Shown in pieces: positions 1-11,777 of a stretch of DNA of 64,000 bases. Position numbers and translations under genes: made by a program. The stretch covers positions 305,435 through 369,434 of the forward strand of contig CAUJNA010000446.1 of assembly GCA_963377175.1 (NCBI GenBank), given 5' to 3'. Below the pieces are notes generated by a model. It saw only the letters and a program-made list of their open reading frames with translations, ran no database searches and was not told the DNA's origin. This DNA comes from Effrenium voratum (taxonomy: Eukaryota > Sar > Dinophyceae > Suessiales > Symbiodiniaceae). Within the stretch, counting starts at the first letter, position 1, and each line of letters starts with the position of its first letter.

Positions 1-419
1 TTGCCATTCTTCGCTGCCTGGGTCTGTGCGGCCCTCTGCCGATTTTGTTGTCAGATTCTTGCTGTGGGGAAACCGAGGAACATGGGCTGGGCTGTCCGTT
101 TTCAGATCCCCCGCTAAAAGTGGATCACTTTTAGTGGGCTGAATGGAAATCCCTAAACACTGAAAAGCTAAAAAGCTCAGGAACCGGACGGCTGGGCACT
201 ACAGAGTTGAAAAGGTGAAGGTTGCCGGCTCTTAGCAGGGGATGAGTTAACATGACCCCTAAAACCCAGCTCGCACCTGTATTCGGTTGTTTTCTGTTTT
301 CCTGCTAAAGGTGAATAACTCTGAGTGGTTTAATACGGAAAACACCCGAACACCCATTAGTTGGCAAAAAGGTGAAAGTCCCAACATCCCTTGGCAAACT
401 GCACCAAAGTGTAGCACAG

Positions 420-515
420 CTTCATTCCCGTTGACCTCCGGCTTCTTCACCGCCTTCTTCTCAGATGCCTCAGGCTTCACCTTCTTCGCCTCGGTTGCCA
501 GTGAGGGAACTCGAG
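420..515 (-). CDS. Exon island of a Lys/Glu/Ala-rich protein (gene A, 3' part)
   Basis: The minus strand reads a compact Lys/Glu/Ala/Pro-rich peptide containing ATEAKKVKPEASEKK and KKPEV. A GAG|GTCAACGG donor follows the Lys-rich part and a CGAG acceptor-like site precedes it. The composition matches the exon islands at 1,115-1,215 and 1,619-1,678, also on the minus strand, so all three probably belong to one gene encoding a charged coiled-coil or tail region. I do not recognise a family. A dispersed repeat (282-410) lies immediately downstream on the minus strand. The boundaries are approximate; the reading frame itself is the main support. Confidence 0.4.
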
Positions 516-1114
516 CCATGGCGTTTTGCGGACTCAATTTCTGGATGGGGGACCCGGAGTTAAGAATATCTGGGAGAAAGGGAAGCTGTTCCATTTCTTG
601 GGGGGTAACCTTCAATTACTTGTGGAGGGAACACCTTCCCAATCATCTGTCATGTTTATACGGGGCGTTGCCCCTTCCCTAAAACTGAAGCAGTTCACCG
701 GGAGGAGAAATTCACTGGCCAGCCCACCAAACGAAAAGAAGCTTCTTCTGAGTGGGCAAGCCGCAAAAAGGTCCGCACTGCGTTTTACCACCAGAATTGT
801 TGTTCATTCCCAAACAGGTCAGTCCAGGAGCTCGGGCAGGGAGAACAGAAAAGAGACCAACTCCGTTCAAAATGGAGGCTTGGCCAATCCTAACCCTTAA
901 CCCCTACAAGATAAACAGTTCAAAGGTGACCCCTACGCAGCTCAAGGGAAGGATTTTCAGGAGTGCCTTTTGAACAGCCCAGACAAAACTCGGTTGCTTT
1001 CTGCTCCCCTGCTAAAAGTTTAACTTTTGGTGGTTTAATGGACAACCCTAGTTGGCAAAAAGTGAAAGTCCTAACATCCCAGCAAAATGCACATTAAAGA
1101 AAAGGTGGCACTGA

Positions 1115-1212
1115 TCCAGGCTTGAGCCGCGTTCTCTGCCTTCTTCTTTGCCTTGGCCTTCTCAACTCGAGCCTTGGCCTGCTCCAACTTCATTGCCTTC
1201 ACCTCCTCCTCT
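1115..1212 (-). CDS. Exon island, coiled-coil segment (gene A)
   Basis: The minus-strand frame includes AAQEEEVKAMKLEQAKARVE followed by a Lys/Ala/Glu-rich run, a classic helical coiled-coil composition with no proline. It starts after a GAGCCAG acceptor and can end at a GC donor. This frame is open well beyond the island, but the composition changes sharply outside it. Neighbouring islands on the same strand have a similar bias. The function is unknown; a structural or scaffold-like helical region is an inference. Confidence 0.5.
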
Positions 1213-1618
1213 TGCGCAGCCTGGCTCAAGCGAAGTCCAAACAGGAAACAGGGGTCACTGGATTTCCCCAAATGAAGAAATGGAGGAGCCCTGCGATATC
1301 GAAAGGGTTTCCACTACCCCCAAACCCAAAGGTGAATGCAGTATATACCCCTTGCACAGTGGCTACACCCAGGTTGCACATCCCGTTGAAGCTCTGGAAG
1401 TGGCTTGGGGCAGTGCCTGCTGCGTGCTCAAGATCCGGAAATGCGGAACCAGGCAGCAAGAGCTGGCTGACGGGGGTGTAGAACCATGACAAACTTTTCC
1501 CTCCGCGGTGCCGGACGTTTCGGTGAGCAAAGGGCGCACAGCCAAAACAATCCCAAATCCACTCCCTTTTGGCTGAAGCAAAGAGAAGGGGCCGGCCACG
1601 AAAAAGCTTCGGGTTCGC

Positions 1619-1678
1619 CTTCCGCTGCTCCTGCTGCTGCAGGGCATTGGCCCCCCAGAGCTCTTGCTCCGTGATGTC
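1619..1678 (-). CDS. 60-nt exon, Gln-rich helix (gene A)
   Basis: Bounded by a CGCCAG acceptor and a GCGAAC (GC-type) donor, giving exactly 60 nt. The product starts DITEQELWGANALQQQEQRK. It is charged and Gln-rich, like the downstream islands. GC donors recur among exons of this window and are typical of dinoflagellate introns. No family was recognised. Confidence 0.45.
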
Positions 1679-2229
1679 CTGGCGCTCACTTCACGTGCGC
1701 GGCGCTATGGTAGATGTCCCTTGGGTTCCCCAAGTAAAAAAGCAGCCCAAAAGAGTAGCTCGTTGCAGTTTGCCCAGGGGGTTTAGAGGCTGCCACTAAT
1801 AACTCCTTGAGTGCATTTGCGCCATTTTCTGTATTTCCATCTGATAGTTGAATCATCAATCCATGACGTTGCTTTGTTGGCAAGGAAAAACCTTGATTTT
1901 GACAGGTCTCAGGGACAAGCTCATGGTGCAGGAATAATTACTGCGCATGGATTCAAATTCCACTTCTCACCACACGGGCCCAAAAAACAGTTGAATACTG
2001 GTGGATCAATTCCACTTGAATTGGGCACAAAAAACAAGTTGACTCCTGTTTTTTGTGCAATTGCGCTTTAATTCCGACTTGGGTGGGCGAAACCACTTGA
2101 CGAATTTCCCACCCAGGACGAATTTCCCTGGGAGTTGCCTGGGATCCGTTCCTCTGAATTTCCGTTCGACTTCGGACTTCGCTTTTTCCGGGCGGGCCTC
2201 AAAGACCACACCCTGTGGCACACGCTCAC

Positions 2230-2331
2230 CCATCACAGGAGGTGCTGCTAAGAGGTCCGTGAGCGGCTTCCTCGCGTTCTCGGACAACATGGGTTCAACC
2301 CACCCCCCGTTGTCATCCGCACTTTGCCAGA
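2230..2331 (-). CDS. 102-nt exon island (gene A or neighbour)
   Basis: A pyrimidine-bearing acceptor (GCTTTCAG) precedes, and a strong donor (GATGG|GTGAGC) follows, a frame beginning VWQSADDNGGWVEPMLSENA and continuing to APPVM. The same frame stays open past the donor, so a longer exon reaching about 2,120 cannot be excluded. The peptide has ordinary globular composition. No family was recognised. Confidence 0.5.
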
Positions 2332-2339
2332 CTGAAAGC

Positions 2340-4480
2340 TTGTCACAAATCAAAGATGCTCGTTGATTCAAGGGCAAGACTCAGTATCATCGGAGTCCTT
2401 TCGATCGGTTCGCTTGGTTCGAAATAGGTGGATTCCACTGGTTTAGATGGTGCATTCCATTTGCCAGGGGCACTGATCTAGTTTTCGAAGTCACATGCCC
2501 CTTTCAACTCGCTTGCGATCCAGTGGATGTGCCAAAAGAAGTCAAACCAAACTTGTTGTTCGCCGCGAACATGGTCTTCTCAAAAAGGAAGTCAAGGAAG
2601 GAAAATCAAGAGGTTGCTTAAACAGTGGCTGGCATTAACATGTACGTCTCACTTTGGGGATTCAGCCTGGTACCCTCGTGACGATATGTTCAGGTACCCT
2701 CTAGGTAGATAATTACTACATGTCAGCCTCTGCCTTGCCAAAAAAGAACGGAAGGCAACATAAGAAGCGGGTAAGTTGGAGTTATGAAGATCCCCGTGAC
2801 TTTGGAATCGCCGAAGGGCATGGAAACAAAGTGTCGCTTGCCTTGGACATTGAAGTTAAGAAGTTATTTGACCCTGTATAACCATTTGGGGAACCCCCTT
2901 TTTGGTTGGCTTCAAAGGAGACCAACCATTTTGGGGGGGTCCCTCAACAGGGGTCTCTGTGGGACATCTGGACCCCCGTACATGATACGGCACGCCGAAA
3001 AGACCACAAGGTCGGCTCTGCGCTCGGCCGGCGAGACAGGTGACTTTCTGCACTAGAGATGTGCAAATAGTTGGCTCAGCTAAGCGATCTTGTCAGAGCT
3101 GAGCACAAGCCTTTTGGGTTGCCCTGATGAAAAGTCTGAAGGACAAATCTGGAAAAGTGAAAGGCATCCGGATAAGTCCCATGTGAGGGGGAGTGCCCAA
3201 GCTGAAAAGCAGAAAGGGTAATTCGATTTGCAACTGGAACCCTTAATTGCCAAAACAAATCTGCCTCTTGTATATTATCCATTGCTCCAGTCAGGGCGTC
3301 AGGGTTTTCCGCCTTTTTGATTTCCCCTCTTGTCTAGCCAAGCTGCTGACTCGCTGCCAGGCTCGCTGAGGGATCCTGATGTCACCGACGGACGACAATG
3401 CCCTAGTTGGACCCATCCCATCTCTCTCTCTCCCTCTCTCTCTCCCTGCCGTTGCGTCCAGGAGGTCTTGACTCGGCAAGGCAACTGAAGGAGAGTTGAG
3501 TTACTGCCGACCCCAAATTAACAAGCCCGTCCGAAAAAGGGGGCACCCCCCCTATTCATCAACCAGGCGTTCTGCTTAATCTGGAGTCAAAACTGCTGGG
3601 AAGTTGAGCCTCCTGCAACCCAGCTGAGTATCGGGAAGCAAGGCAGGGTTGGCTAAATCGGCGAGCCCCCCCCCAAAAAAAAATACATGAGTTTATACAT
3701 ATATAAATACATATACACAAACATATATATATATATATACATACACATATACACACACATATGCATATACACACATGGTTATGCACATTCCAGCTTGGAA
3801 AGTTGCCCACAAGGCATCATCCCACATGATCTACACTGGAGCATAAAGCTCGAGGCGGGTGCATCGCCTCATCCGATTCTATGGCACAGTGGATGGTTTT
3901 CCTCACGCCCTCTACAGTTTCCACCAGTGATTTCATGCTTAGAGCTGGCAGCCAAGGGAATCAGCCTTTGAACCAACAAAGAAAACGGCTGTTTACCTAC
4001 TATAGTGATAATTGGGATGGGTTTCTCTTTTCGAGGGTGACTACGGGCTGTTTCCCATACCCTCAACATATGCCGTACTACCTTACATGCCCACTGCATA
4101 CTCCATGTGAACATTAGCTTCCCCAGCCTAAAGCAAGCATGCGCTCGGCACGTAAAGTTCCCTTGAATGTTGCTGCGCGTCTCACGGCTTCCCTGATGCT
4201 GCACCCCCCTCCACCATGTTTCGCACGGTTTGAGGCCGGAGTGCCAATCCGCGGCAAAAGCTTGGCGAGGCTATGCGGGTGGAAGAGGAGCAAAAAATCA
4301 AATTTTAGCACTTAAGTGGTTGGATTCCAACCACTAAACCACAATAAGCAAACATGCAACAATGTTTCCCAACAACAACCTAGGGCTGTGCGATTCAATC
4401 CACCTGAACACGTCCAAGCCATCATTTTGAGCGTTCCCCTAAGGTCCAAAGCCCACGTGCTTCTTTTAATCAACGTCCCC
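2340..4480. other. Non-coding stretch, intron or intergenic
   Basis: No convincing exon seen. It contains a TCTCTC tract near 3,420-3,450, a poly-C/poly-A patch at 3,665-3,682 and an AT/CA dinucleotide microsatellite at about 3,690-3,780. Open frames across the microsatellite are low-complexity artefacts. Confidence 0.5.
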
Positions 4481-4495
4481 AAGCCCAAGAGAAAC

Positions 4496-4555
4496 CCAGC
4501 GGATCCAAGAAACCGCCGCAGCTCACGAATCGCTTCGGAGCAGGAAGATACATGT
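4496..4555 (-). CDS. Short exon island (EAIRELRRFLGSAG)
   Basis: The minus strand reads SEAIRELRRFLGSAG between a CTCCGAAG acceptor-like site and a CGCTGG|GTTTCT donor. It is an amphipathic helical peptide, surrounded by AT-richer non-coding sequence. It may join the exon at 5,083-5,196 upstream. Evidence is limited to frame, splice sites and composition. Confidence 0.35.
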
Positions 4556-5082
4556 CCACTATGGGAAATCAAGGGCCGCCACAGACATGTGTCCATACTC
4601 TGAAGATCCTGGCAAACAGAATGGAAAAACGGGAGTTTGTTACCACACATTTACCCTTATGGTTTAGCTGAGGCTGGAAACCCTGATTATACCTTTGAAG
4701 GGAATGCCAAAAAGAGTGAGGGATCCCCTCGACGGGTTGCAACCTCTCAGGTTACCGTTACAACTTACTAACTTGGCGATTCGAACGCCCAAGTATTGAT
4801 TCTGGGTCGACATTGCCCCCATCTGGTGGTCCAGATGGGCGCTTCGGAGGCCAGATGGTCCCGGGCTTGCGATTCAAATCAGGCCTTTTCGGGTCTCACA
4901 TTCCAAGCCCTTCCATTTCTGCAATGTCTACCATGATTCCAGAAGCTGAACTAAGAATTGGATGCCAAAGTAAAGGACCCTTCTCATGGCTTTCGCTCGT
5001 GAAACCCAAAAAAAAACAGTGCGCTCGCAAACAAATACGGGTGTTTGGAGCTTTCGAGGGGGTAAGAATCGGATCAAAGGAC

Positions 5083-5196
5083 CTCCCGAAGCGGGCTCCT
5101 CCGTGTTCGCGTACTCCGCCCGAGCGATCTCCCAGAGCCGGAGCAAATACTCGCTGCGGTGCATTTCCTGAGGTGGACTGGGGGTGTTGCTTCTTC
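5083..5196 (-). CDS. Exon island beginning at the end of a TIR element
   Basis: The minus-strand frame includes MHRSEYLLRLWEIARAEYAN and ends near a GAG|GTCCTTT donor. Its first base follows directly after GGGTCCAG, the terminal bases of the inverted-repeat element at 5,197-5,292, so the element supplies the splice acceptor. The peptide looks like a genuine amphipathic helical exon. No family was recognised. Confidence 0.5.
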
Positions 5197-5292
5197 CTGG
5201 ACCCTGAAACTACCAACAAAAAAAAGGAATCACAAAACCCATAACTGTGGGTTGCAATCACCCATTGTTAAGTCGGAATTTTGAGGGTCCAG
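5197..5292 (-). mobile_element. TIR element, family 3 (introner-like)
   Basis: A 96-bp segment with inverted ends: CTGGACCCTGAAAC at one side and TTTTGAGGGTCCAG at the other. The minus-strand end (GGGTCCAG) coincides with the acceptor of the exon at 5,083-5,196. Related copies lie at 36,659-36,755 and 40,242-40,333, with single ends at about 24,486, 29,049 and 47,505. Confidence 0.6.
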
Positions 5293-5299
5293 ATAGCGT

Positions 5300-6950
5300 G
5301 AAAAAAACACTTTTGATTTTGGTAGAAAAGATTAACCTGGTGAAGCCCAACAGCTTGGGTCTTCGGGGACGTTGGGTTGACTTGGGTCCCATTCAAGACA
5401 CCAGTGCAACCCGTACAAAACCTCTGCCCTTCGATAATCCACCGAGCGGTGGGGTTTGAGTTTGCCATGTGCTTGAGATGGACACCCAAGCGTTCCCAAA
5501 AAAAGTTGACCCCCAAAATCCCGGTTTGAGGAGTGGTTTTGAGGCAATACAAGCTGGACACCCCCTCGCCCCCCCCCCCCCCTCCCCCCGCCAACTAAAA
5601 CAAACAAACAAACAAACAAACAAGCAAAAAACAACTGAGGACAAACTTGGAAACCAGCCCCGCCGTCAAAAAAAAAGAGAAAATAGTACACAACATGAAT
5701 CGCTGAGGGCAGATCGCTGCGGGAGGTGGGAGTATGTGGTGTCGAGCGCTCCTGTTGGAATGAAAAATGAAGGGCCTTGCTGAAGCCTCTTTTCCAACAA
5801 ATGCCCGGCCTCATGATCACTCTGCAAGCGGCAAAGTATCTATATCCCCCAAAAATGGACCAGTCAAAGCTGCAGCGTGAACCTTTTTACTGCTACACCT
5901 TCCCTTCTATGGGGTACATGGAGCACCAAAATGGCCCAGTATCCCAACTCCCGAGCCCGGAGCGCATTGGTAGTTGCACAACAAAAAGGGTACAGGCCAC
6001 TGACAGGATTTTCTCATGCGCTCCACATGCGCTCCACATGCGCCATACAACCAACTGCAGACCCACCCAATCAAGTTCTGAAGGCTGTTGATGTGTTTTT
6101 TTTTTTATGGGACACATCGGGAACCTAGCGGCACAGCGCAAATGACCCCACTCGATGTTTAAGGGTCCCAACAAAACGTGGGTTGGCAACCAGGGAGCCA
6201 AGGGATGAACAGAGGGCACGATTCCCACTACCCGGGTCAGGGGTCGTTACCCTTCTCCCGCTTCCGCTCGGTGCTTCTGGAATGCGCGGCTTGCCTTTCA
6301 GCCCAGCCTTTACCCCCGACGCAGGAAATTGGACGCCCATTCAAGGCACACCTCTCCATGCCTTCTGGGAATCCTTGTTAGTTTAATAAAGAAGAATCAA
6401 CGTTTACACCTTGAAATAAGCACATGGAACGCTTCCGTTTCCATCAACACGAGGGAGGAGCAGAACTGGGCATCCATTCTATGCCATTGCCCAAAAGCAA
6501 GTCCAAAGCGTCCAAAGCCTCTCGTTGCCACGCAGTCTTCCCAAAAGGTCCAATGTCCAGCAGGAAGTCAAGAAGCAAGTTGAACTGCAAAACCATGATC
6601 TTCTTAATAAATAAATATACATAAGATCTGCACGAACGCTTGGTTGCTGTTGACCCCTCTGCAAACGTTTTCAACGGCTAATTTGCAAAACCCGACCTGT
6701 TTCAACCAAACAATTGAAGTTCAAAGACCCGGTACCAAATAGCCATAAAATGCCGTAAATAACCGTGCACTCAAAGAACTTGCAGACAACAATGGCTTCC
6801 GTTGATCTTCTAATCCAATCACTTCCTCAGCCAATGGCCCACAAAAAACTTGAACTCACTTGCCCAATAGACCCAAATTGGGAAACGCAAGAGGTCGATT
6901 CCCTTTCGTCAGAAAATGGGTCCAACTTCCCCAAAACATGCACCGACTGA
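5300..6950. other. Non-coding stretch with simple repeats and a dispersed repeat
   Basis: A C-run (about 5,567-5,590), a CAAA microsatellite (5,600-5,625), a T-run (6,094-6,106) and a dispersed repeat copy at 6,641-6,745 are visible. The long frame across the C-run is a low-complexity artefact. No exon could be supported. Confidence 0.45.
6641..6745. repeat. Dispersed repeat family 5
   Basis: Begins GGTTGCTGTTGACCCCTCTG and ends near AAGTTCAAAGACCCGG. Similar sequence recurs at about 10,320-10,480 and 37,355-37,475, with a shorter relative at 9,720-9,795. Boundaries are approximate. Confidence 0.5.
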
Positions 6951-6984
6951 AGTCCGCAAAAAAAACGGCCCTGGAGTGCTCGAG

Positions 6985-7150
6985 CGCTCGAGAGCTCGAG
7001 TGCCGTCAGAGCTGCGAGCGCCACCTGGGGCTTGTACTGCATCATGGGGGAATGATCCGCGCCCCCGAGGTCCCAGAGCTCAAACCCGGCCCTGCGGAGG
7101 CATTCCTCAGCTCCAACCATCCGAGCCAGGGGCCTCAGCGTTTGATCCGA
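6985..7150 (-). CDS. Aat-like transferase, C-terminal exon
   Basis: The minus strand reads a peptide containing ECLRRAGFELWDLGG followed by SPMMQYKPQVALAAL. In eukaryotic and bacterial leucyl/phenylalanyl-tRNA-protein transferases (Aat) the C-terminal core has a helix, then a Gly-Phe/hydrophobic-Trp-Asp strand and a short loop, which this resembles. Exons upstream on the same strand (9,849-9,962; 11,709-11,777; 12,395-12,547) match earlier parts of the same fold in the right order. Aat adds Leu or Phe to the N-terminus of substrate proteins and marks them for degradation in bacteria. The exact 3' boundary is unclear; a CCCCAG|GTGGCG donor lies inside the frame. The family call is by eye and is an inference. 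Confidence 0.5.
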
Positions 7151-9000
7151 GAGGGGGTGCCTCTTCCACTGAAATGCACAGCCTCCCGTGAAAATACACA
7201 ACTAGGGGGGCCGCGGTTTTGCTCCCCAAGCAGTGGAAAAGGCAAACCATGCAAGATTGTAAGTTGCCGGCAACCTAGCTTATAAGCCAATTAGTCACCC
7301 GTGAATGCAACCTGCTGATTCGTGAGTTTAAGCCCACGTGGCTACTGACTTGACCGAACGTCCAGGTAAGTATCAAGTTTGCATTTTAGGGAGAGGGGTT
7401 TGGGAGGTATGAAGGTTCTACATAATTTGCATAAGGGGCAATACAAGCTTGTATTGGATCTTCAACCATCGCAAGCAGGTTCCAATTACGCACCTGGTTG
7501 ATGAATGGGTGGTCCCTGCTACTAAGATGCTAAGTTGGTTGAACATCCAAACAAGACGGCTTTCTAGACGGTGGTGTGCGGAAATTCAACCGTGTGATAC
7601 CAGCATGGGTCATTCCCATGACTACTCAAACTCACGGATTCCCACAAAAAAGCTCAGGTGACATCCCCAGCAGCATGCTGTGCTTTTAGTGCTCCCACCA
7701 CCCCGCAGCCCTCGCAGAACCTCGTGGAACCCTGGTGGAACCCTCCTCGTTGAATTCTGGTGGAACCTTGGTCGAACCCTGCAGGTGGAACCCTGGTGGA
7801 GCCCTCGTGGAACCTTACCCCGGGGTCGCCCCGGACCACCCCGGAGCCTATCTGGGCTGCGACCCCGAAGCTTTCGGTTGTTGGGGAAAAAGTCGTGCTA
7901 AGTTCTGGACAGCAGGGGCTGACGCGGGGAAAACGCAAGCGTTGGTTCCTGGCGTTGATGTCCTGTTTTTCTGGGCCGGCTCTTGTGATATATCCGCGGG
8001 TAATCCGAAGCCCCCCCCCGACCCCGCCCGGAACCTTGGCCTGATTTGGGGAGCTGGGGGAATGGCGCGTTTACTGGGTGCAGGTCGAAAATCGCCGGCC
8101 GGAACCAAGGGATCCTGAAAAATATCTCCAAGCACCCTCAGCATATCTGAGCCTCGGTTTATCTTGCAGAGGTCCATACATTCGTCTTTGCGTAACCCAG
8201 GCAATCATTCGCATCATTTGCCCACCCCCTTTCATTTCTTCTGAACTGTGTGCTCAGGAACCGCCTCCGCATATGCGAGGACAAAGCCCGGCTGAAGAGT
8301 GCGTTCACTGCCTCAGTTCAGGCACTGGTTTGGAGGTTAAGGGTTGGTTTCCTCCTTGCTCTCTACAAGAGCCAGGGGTTCACATCCCCAAACCAACCCA
8401 AACCACCAACTGGGGGTTACCTGAGTCCTGTTGCCACCCAGTGTTCAAAAAAGCAAGCTTGGTATACAAGGAAATTGACACATTGGAAGGCCCGTAGATT
8501 CTTACAGCTAGGCAGTCTCTGAAGTGCGCTTCTGTTTTCGGGCAGGCAGGTACGAAGGTACTGCCGTTGCAAAAAGCCCACCTCCACAACCCATATCTAA
8601 AGGGGCAATCTGGAAAACTGGCAATCTCATGCGCAGCCATGGGGTAGGACCGACCCCGAAATGTGATCTTGGCTTTCAAGGACCCATGAAAGAAAACCCT
8701 CTTGTATTTTGCTCGAGGATGAAAAAAGGCCCTCTTGCATTTTGTCTTGAGTCATGAGGATCAGCCAAATTCAGGGTCCTGGACACCAAAATCACGGATG
8801 AGAGAAGCTCCAAACGTTTCACTCACGTCTATGTCAATGTTAACTTAAGGGAACACGATGCCTGTGAACAAGTTCACAGCAAAGCTCTGTCAACATCAAG
8901 CTTGCTAGTGCGTCACGCGCTTGAAAAAGGAGCTGCCCCACTTTTACATCCTAAGAGCCAACTCGAAGTTGTTGGTCGATTCCTCAACCATTTCGGTCAT
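7150..9000. other. Non-coding stretch with a small TGGAACCC minisatellite
   Basis: A short TGGAACCCTGG-type minisatellite sits at about 7,720-7,805. It is followed by a module (7,806-7,895) that recurs at the edge of the larger arrays at 20.8, 22.5 and 23.7 kb. No exon was supported in the remainder. Confidence 0.5.
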
Positions 9001-9034
9001 CTTTCCTCTTCAAACACCGGCCAGCCTTCCTTGG

Positions 9035-9165
9035 CGTGTTTGCAATTTCCGGAAAGCGACCGTGTATGGGTCCGGCCAGCTCTCACTCATCACCATTCCA
9101 GAGCGACTGATGACAGTCGAGCCACGAGGAATCCATTCTCCCACTGGCACATGTGTGTCAAGACA
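9035..9165 (-). CDS. Exon island (VPVGEWIPRGSTVISRSGM)
   Basis: The minus strand carries a well-formed peptide, PCLDTHVPVGEWIPRGSTVI then SRSGMVMSE, after a GTTGAG acceptor and with possible donors ATG|GTGATG or ATGA|GTGAGA. It lies inside the span of the Aat-like gene but I cannot place it in that family. It could be an inserted exon or part of another gene. The reading-frame composition is good; function unknown. Confidence 0.4.
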
Positions 9166-9848
9166 GGGAGCCTCAACTGCGTTCAGAGGGAATTCTGACC
9201 CCCACCATTTGATTTCCAACAGCTTGACACATCGGCAATCCTAAACTCGAACCGCCAAACATCTTCGGCGCGGCTTCTTGAAACATCCGGGAGTTTCCCA
9301 CTTTGAGACGCACATGCTTCCATTGGTTGTCAATGAGCTGTTCCCAAAAAAGGGCCAAGGACTATCCCAATCCCAGCCAAGTAGGAAATGGCGCTGCATG
9401 ATGGGTTAGTCTGAGTTTGGCTCTTGTGCCCCAAAAGAGGATTCCACCACTCGCACCCGTTGAACACGCGTGTTTCATTATGAGTGTCCCGTCTCCGACA
9501 CATTGTTGGACACACCGGCACCCACATAGCCGGGTAGAATGCACAAACGCCAGGTTTCCTTCTTTGTTTTGCACGTCCGACATGGGCTTTGATCCCCACA
9601 AAAAATCAATGGCTGCATGGGCCTTATTTTGGCCATAGCCGTGTTTCGAGGGGCCCTTGGTAACAGACAGAATCCTCCAGCTGCAAAGAATCAATCCCAT
9701 CACTAGCGGGAGTTGGTGGAAGAATAGTTTAACTTTTGTGGGTTCAATGAAAGCCCTTGATTTCAACCAACAAGTTAAAGTCTAAAGATCCAACCCACTC
9801 GCCATCAAGCTCTTCCTACGCCGCTGCCCCCGGTCCCCCGGCGGTCGC

Positions 9849-9962
9849 CTTTTCGACTGCCACGGGGCGGTCGAAGAAGCGGGTGGCCACGTAGTAGGCC
9901 CGGCCAAAGGTGTGGGCGTGCCCAAAGTCCGCCGCGATGAGCCGCGGCGCCTTGCCCTCCTC
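9849..9962 (-). CDS. Aat-like transferase, central exon
   Basis: The minus strand reads RLIAADFGHAHTFGRAYYVA then TRFFDRPVAVEK, ending at a GC-type donor (GAAAAG|GCGACC). The pattern of a hydrophobic strand, Gly-His, a short Gly turn, then aromatic strand residues and a Thr resembles the central GNAT-like strands of Aat. The first codons follow a GAG acceptor next to GCCGGAAGCCGAC micro-repeats (about 9,970-10,012). The order relative to the exons at 12.5, 11.7 and 7.1 kb fits one minus-strand gene. Confidence 0.5.
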
Positions 9963-10199
9963 AAGCCCGCGGAAGCCGACAGCCGGAAGCCGAACGCCGG
10001 AAGCCGACCGCCGGAGATGGGAAGATGACGGTTCCCTGGTGTTAATTTGGACCCATACCCAATTCACGTGGCCGAAGGAAGCAGCTCGTTTTCAGGCTGC
10101 TGATTTCTCGGTGGCGAAATCTGCTCCCCTGCTAAAAGTGAATAACTTTTAGAGGTTTAGCAAAAAGTTGAAGTCCTAACATCCAAGCAAAATGCACTA

Positions 10200-11690
10200 A
10201 GTATTTATTCTTTGTGATGTCTCTGAAGTCTTAAACACCGCCAGCTGTGCCATTTTCAGTGAGCTTATCTCTAGCCGGGTGATGCGCACACAACTCCATT
10301 CCCTGAGAGGCAGCAAAACAAGCTCGGTTGCTGTTGACCCCTTTGTAAGAAGCTCAGCTTGTGGGTCCAATTTGGAAAATCCGCCGTGTCCCAAGAAGTT
10401 AAAGTTTGACTTGTTGTGGGTCCAATGGAATATTGCATGTTTGAACCAAGAAGTTTAAGTCCAAAGATCCAGCCAAACCGCCACGAGAACCACAGGCCTA
10501 CGAACCCCAGCCTCATGCAGGCGCAGCTCAAAGGCAAAGACTCGCTTCTGCTGCCTCGGAAAAACCCACTTTTCTCTCATGTGCGTCGCATTTTAGGAAT
10601 TAGTTCCGGGTCGTGATCCAATAAAGCATGGTTCTTCACCGCAAAATATATGCCTCCTTGGGGAAATCGATGGGATGCCACATGTTCCGTATGTGTCCTA
10701 TGTGCGCTAGGTATCCTTCTGGAAATCCACTTACCTCTTGGATTCCAATGGCAAATGAAACTAAGCCCGTGCCTGAAACCGAGCAAACCCAAACACAGCC
10801 ATGATCCCGGCCCGCTTTCCGAAAAAAAGCCTTTTGAGATCAAACCACTGGCATCTCTTGAGCAAGCCTGACCCCTTAAGGAGCCCCTAGAATTCGGACG
10901 GGTTGCCACAGTTCAATAAGCCTCATGCCTCAATGCTTCCCACGGAAACCAAAGGACACCCTTTCTTGTCTTGATGATCACGTGAAGGTAAACTCGCTCA
11001 AAGTCTAGGTGCGAACGGAGTTCGCCCATCCACAGTATGTTGTTGTTGCTGTTTTTTTTTTTTCTGGGGGGGATCCACTATACACAGCGCCACCAGGGGC
11101 AAGATGCTGGGTGCATCATGGGTCGGTCAATCCCACGATCCCGATTCAGAGGAACTACAGGGGCCAAGCCCTAACCGGGAAAGTCGATGCTTTATCAACT
11201 CCCTGGGGCCGAATGGAGGACAATGCACCATGCATTGTTCGTTTGCCGGCCAGGAGAGGAAACTGGGGGACCCTCAGCTGATTATTGCTTTTGAAGAGAG
11301 CCCAGGGTTCCTTCAATGTGTCCAGGTCCCGACACTTCGCCCTTAACACATCACCCGCACCAAGGGACACTCCCCTCTCATGGGCCAACAAAGGGATGTT
11401 TTACATCGCAAAAGGGGAAATATAGGGACCCCTGTTTAACAGGGCTCCTTATATGCCACTTGGAACATCGCTCCAAAAGGAAACTCACTTCAAGCTGGCT
11501 GAAAGGTGATGCTCAAACCACAGGCTTAAGTTCGCGGAGGTTGATCCAAGCGCGGGTTTTCCAAGGTTGCCTCAGGAACCCTAATGATCCCCGGAAACCT
11601 GCAAGGAACCCTCTAGGGCTCTGAACTGTTCACCCCCTGGTACCCCGCCTGAGGAGACCACGGCCCCGCGCGATTCCGTTCTTAGGGGAC
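10200..11690. other. Non-coding stretch with dispersed repeats
   Basis: Contains a family 4 end (10,110-10,197), a family 5 copy (about 10,320-10,480) and a T/G run at 11,050-11,072. No exon was supported; the open frames here have no codon-level signature. Confidence 0.4.
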
Positions 11691-11708
11691 CACGGCAGCA
11701 CCACAAAC

Positions 11709-11777
11709 CTGGCAATGCCGCCAAAGGGGCCGCATGATCTCCCAGACGGCTTCCAGCGCTGGCCCGACCCACGTGTC
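11709..11777 (-). CDS. Aat-like transferase exon, 69 nt
   Basis: Sharp boundaries: acceptor GATGCAG|GAC and donor TGCCAG|GTTTGT enclose exactly 23 codons starting DTWVGPALEAVWEIM. In Aat proteins a segment of the type (Gly/Asp)-Thr-Trp-(Ile/Leu/Val)-X-Pro precedes the helix that leads to the His-containing strand; this exon matches that pattern and follows the exon at 12,395-12,547. Confidence is moderate because the match is by eye. Confidence 0.55.

Noticed and set aside
259..3484. Several plus- and minus-strand open frames of 60-140 codons across the first 3.5 kb
   Set aside because: Outside the short islands given, they show no bounded splice sites or coding composition; they overlap on both strands.
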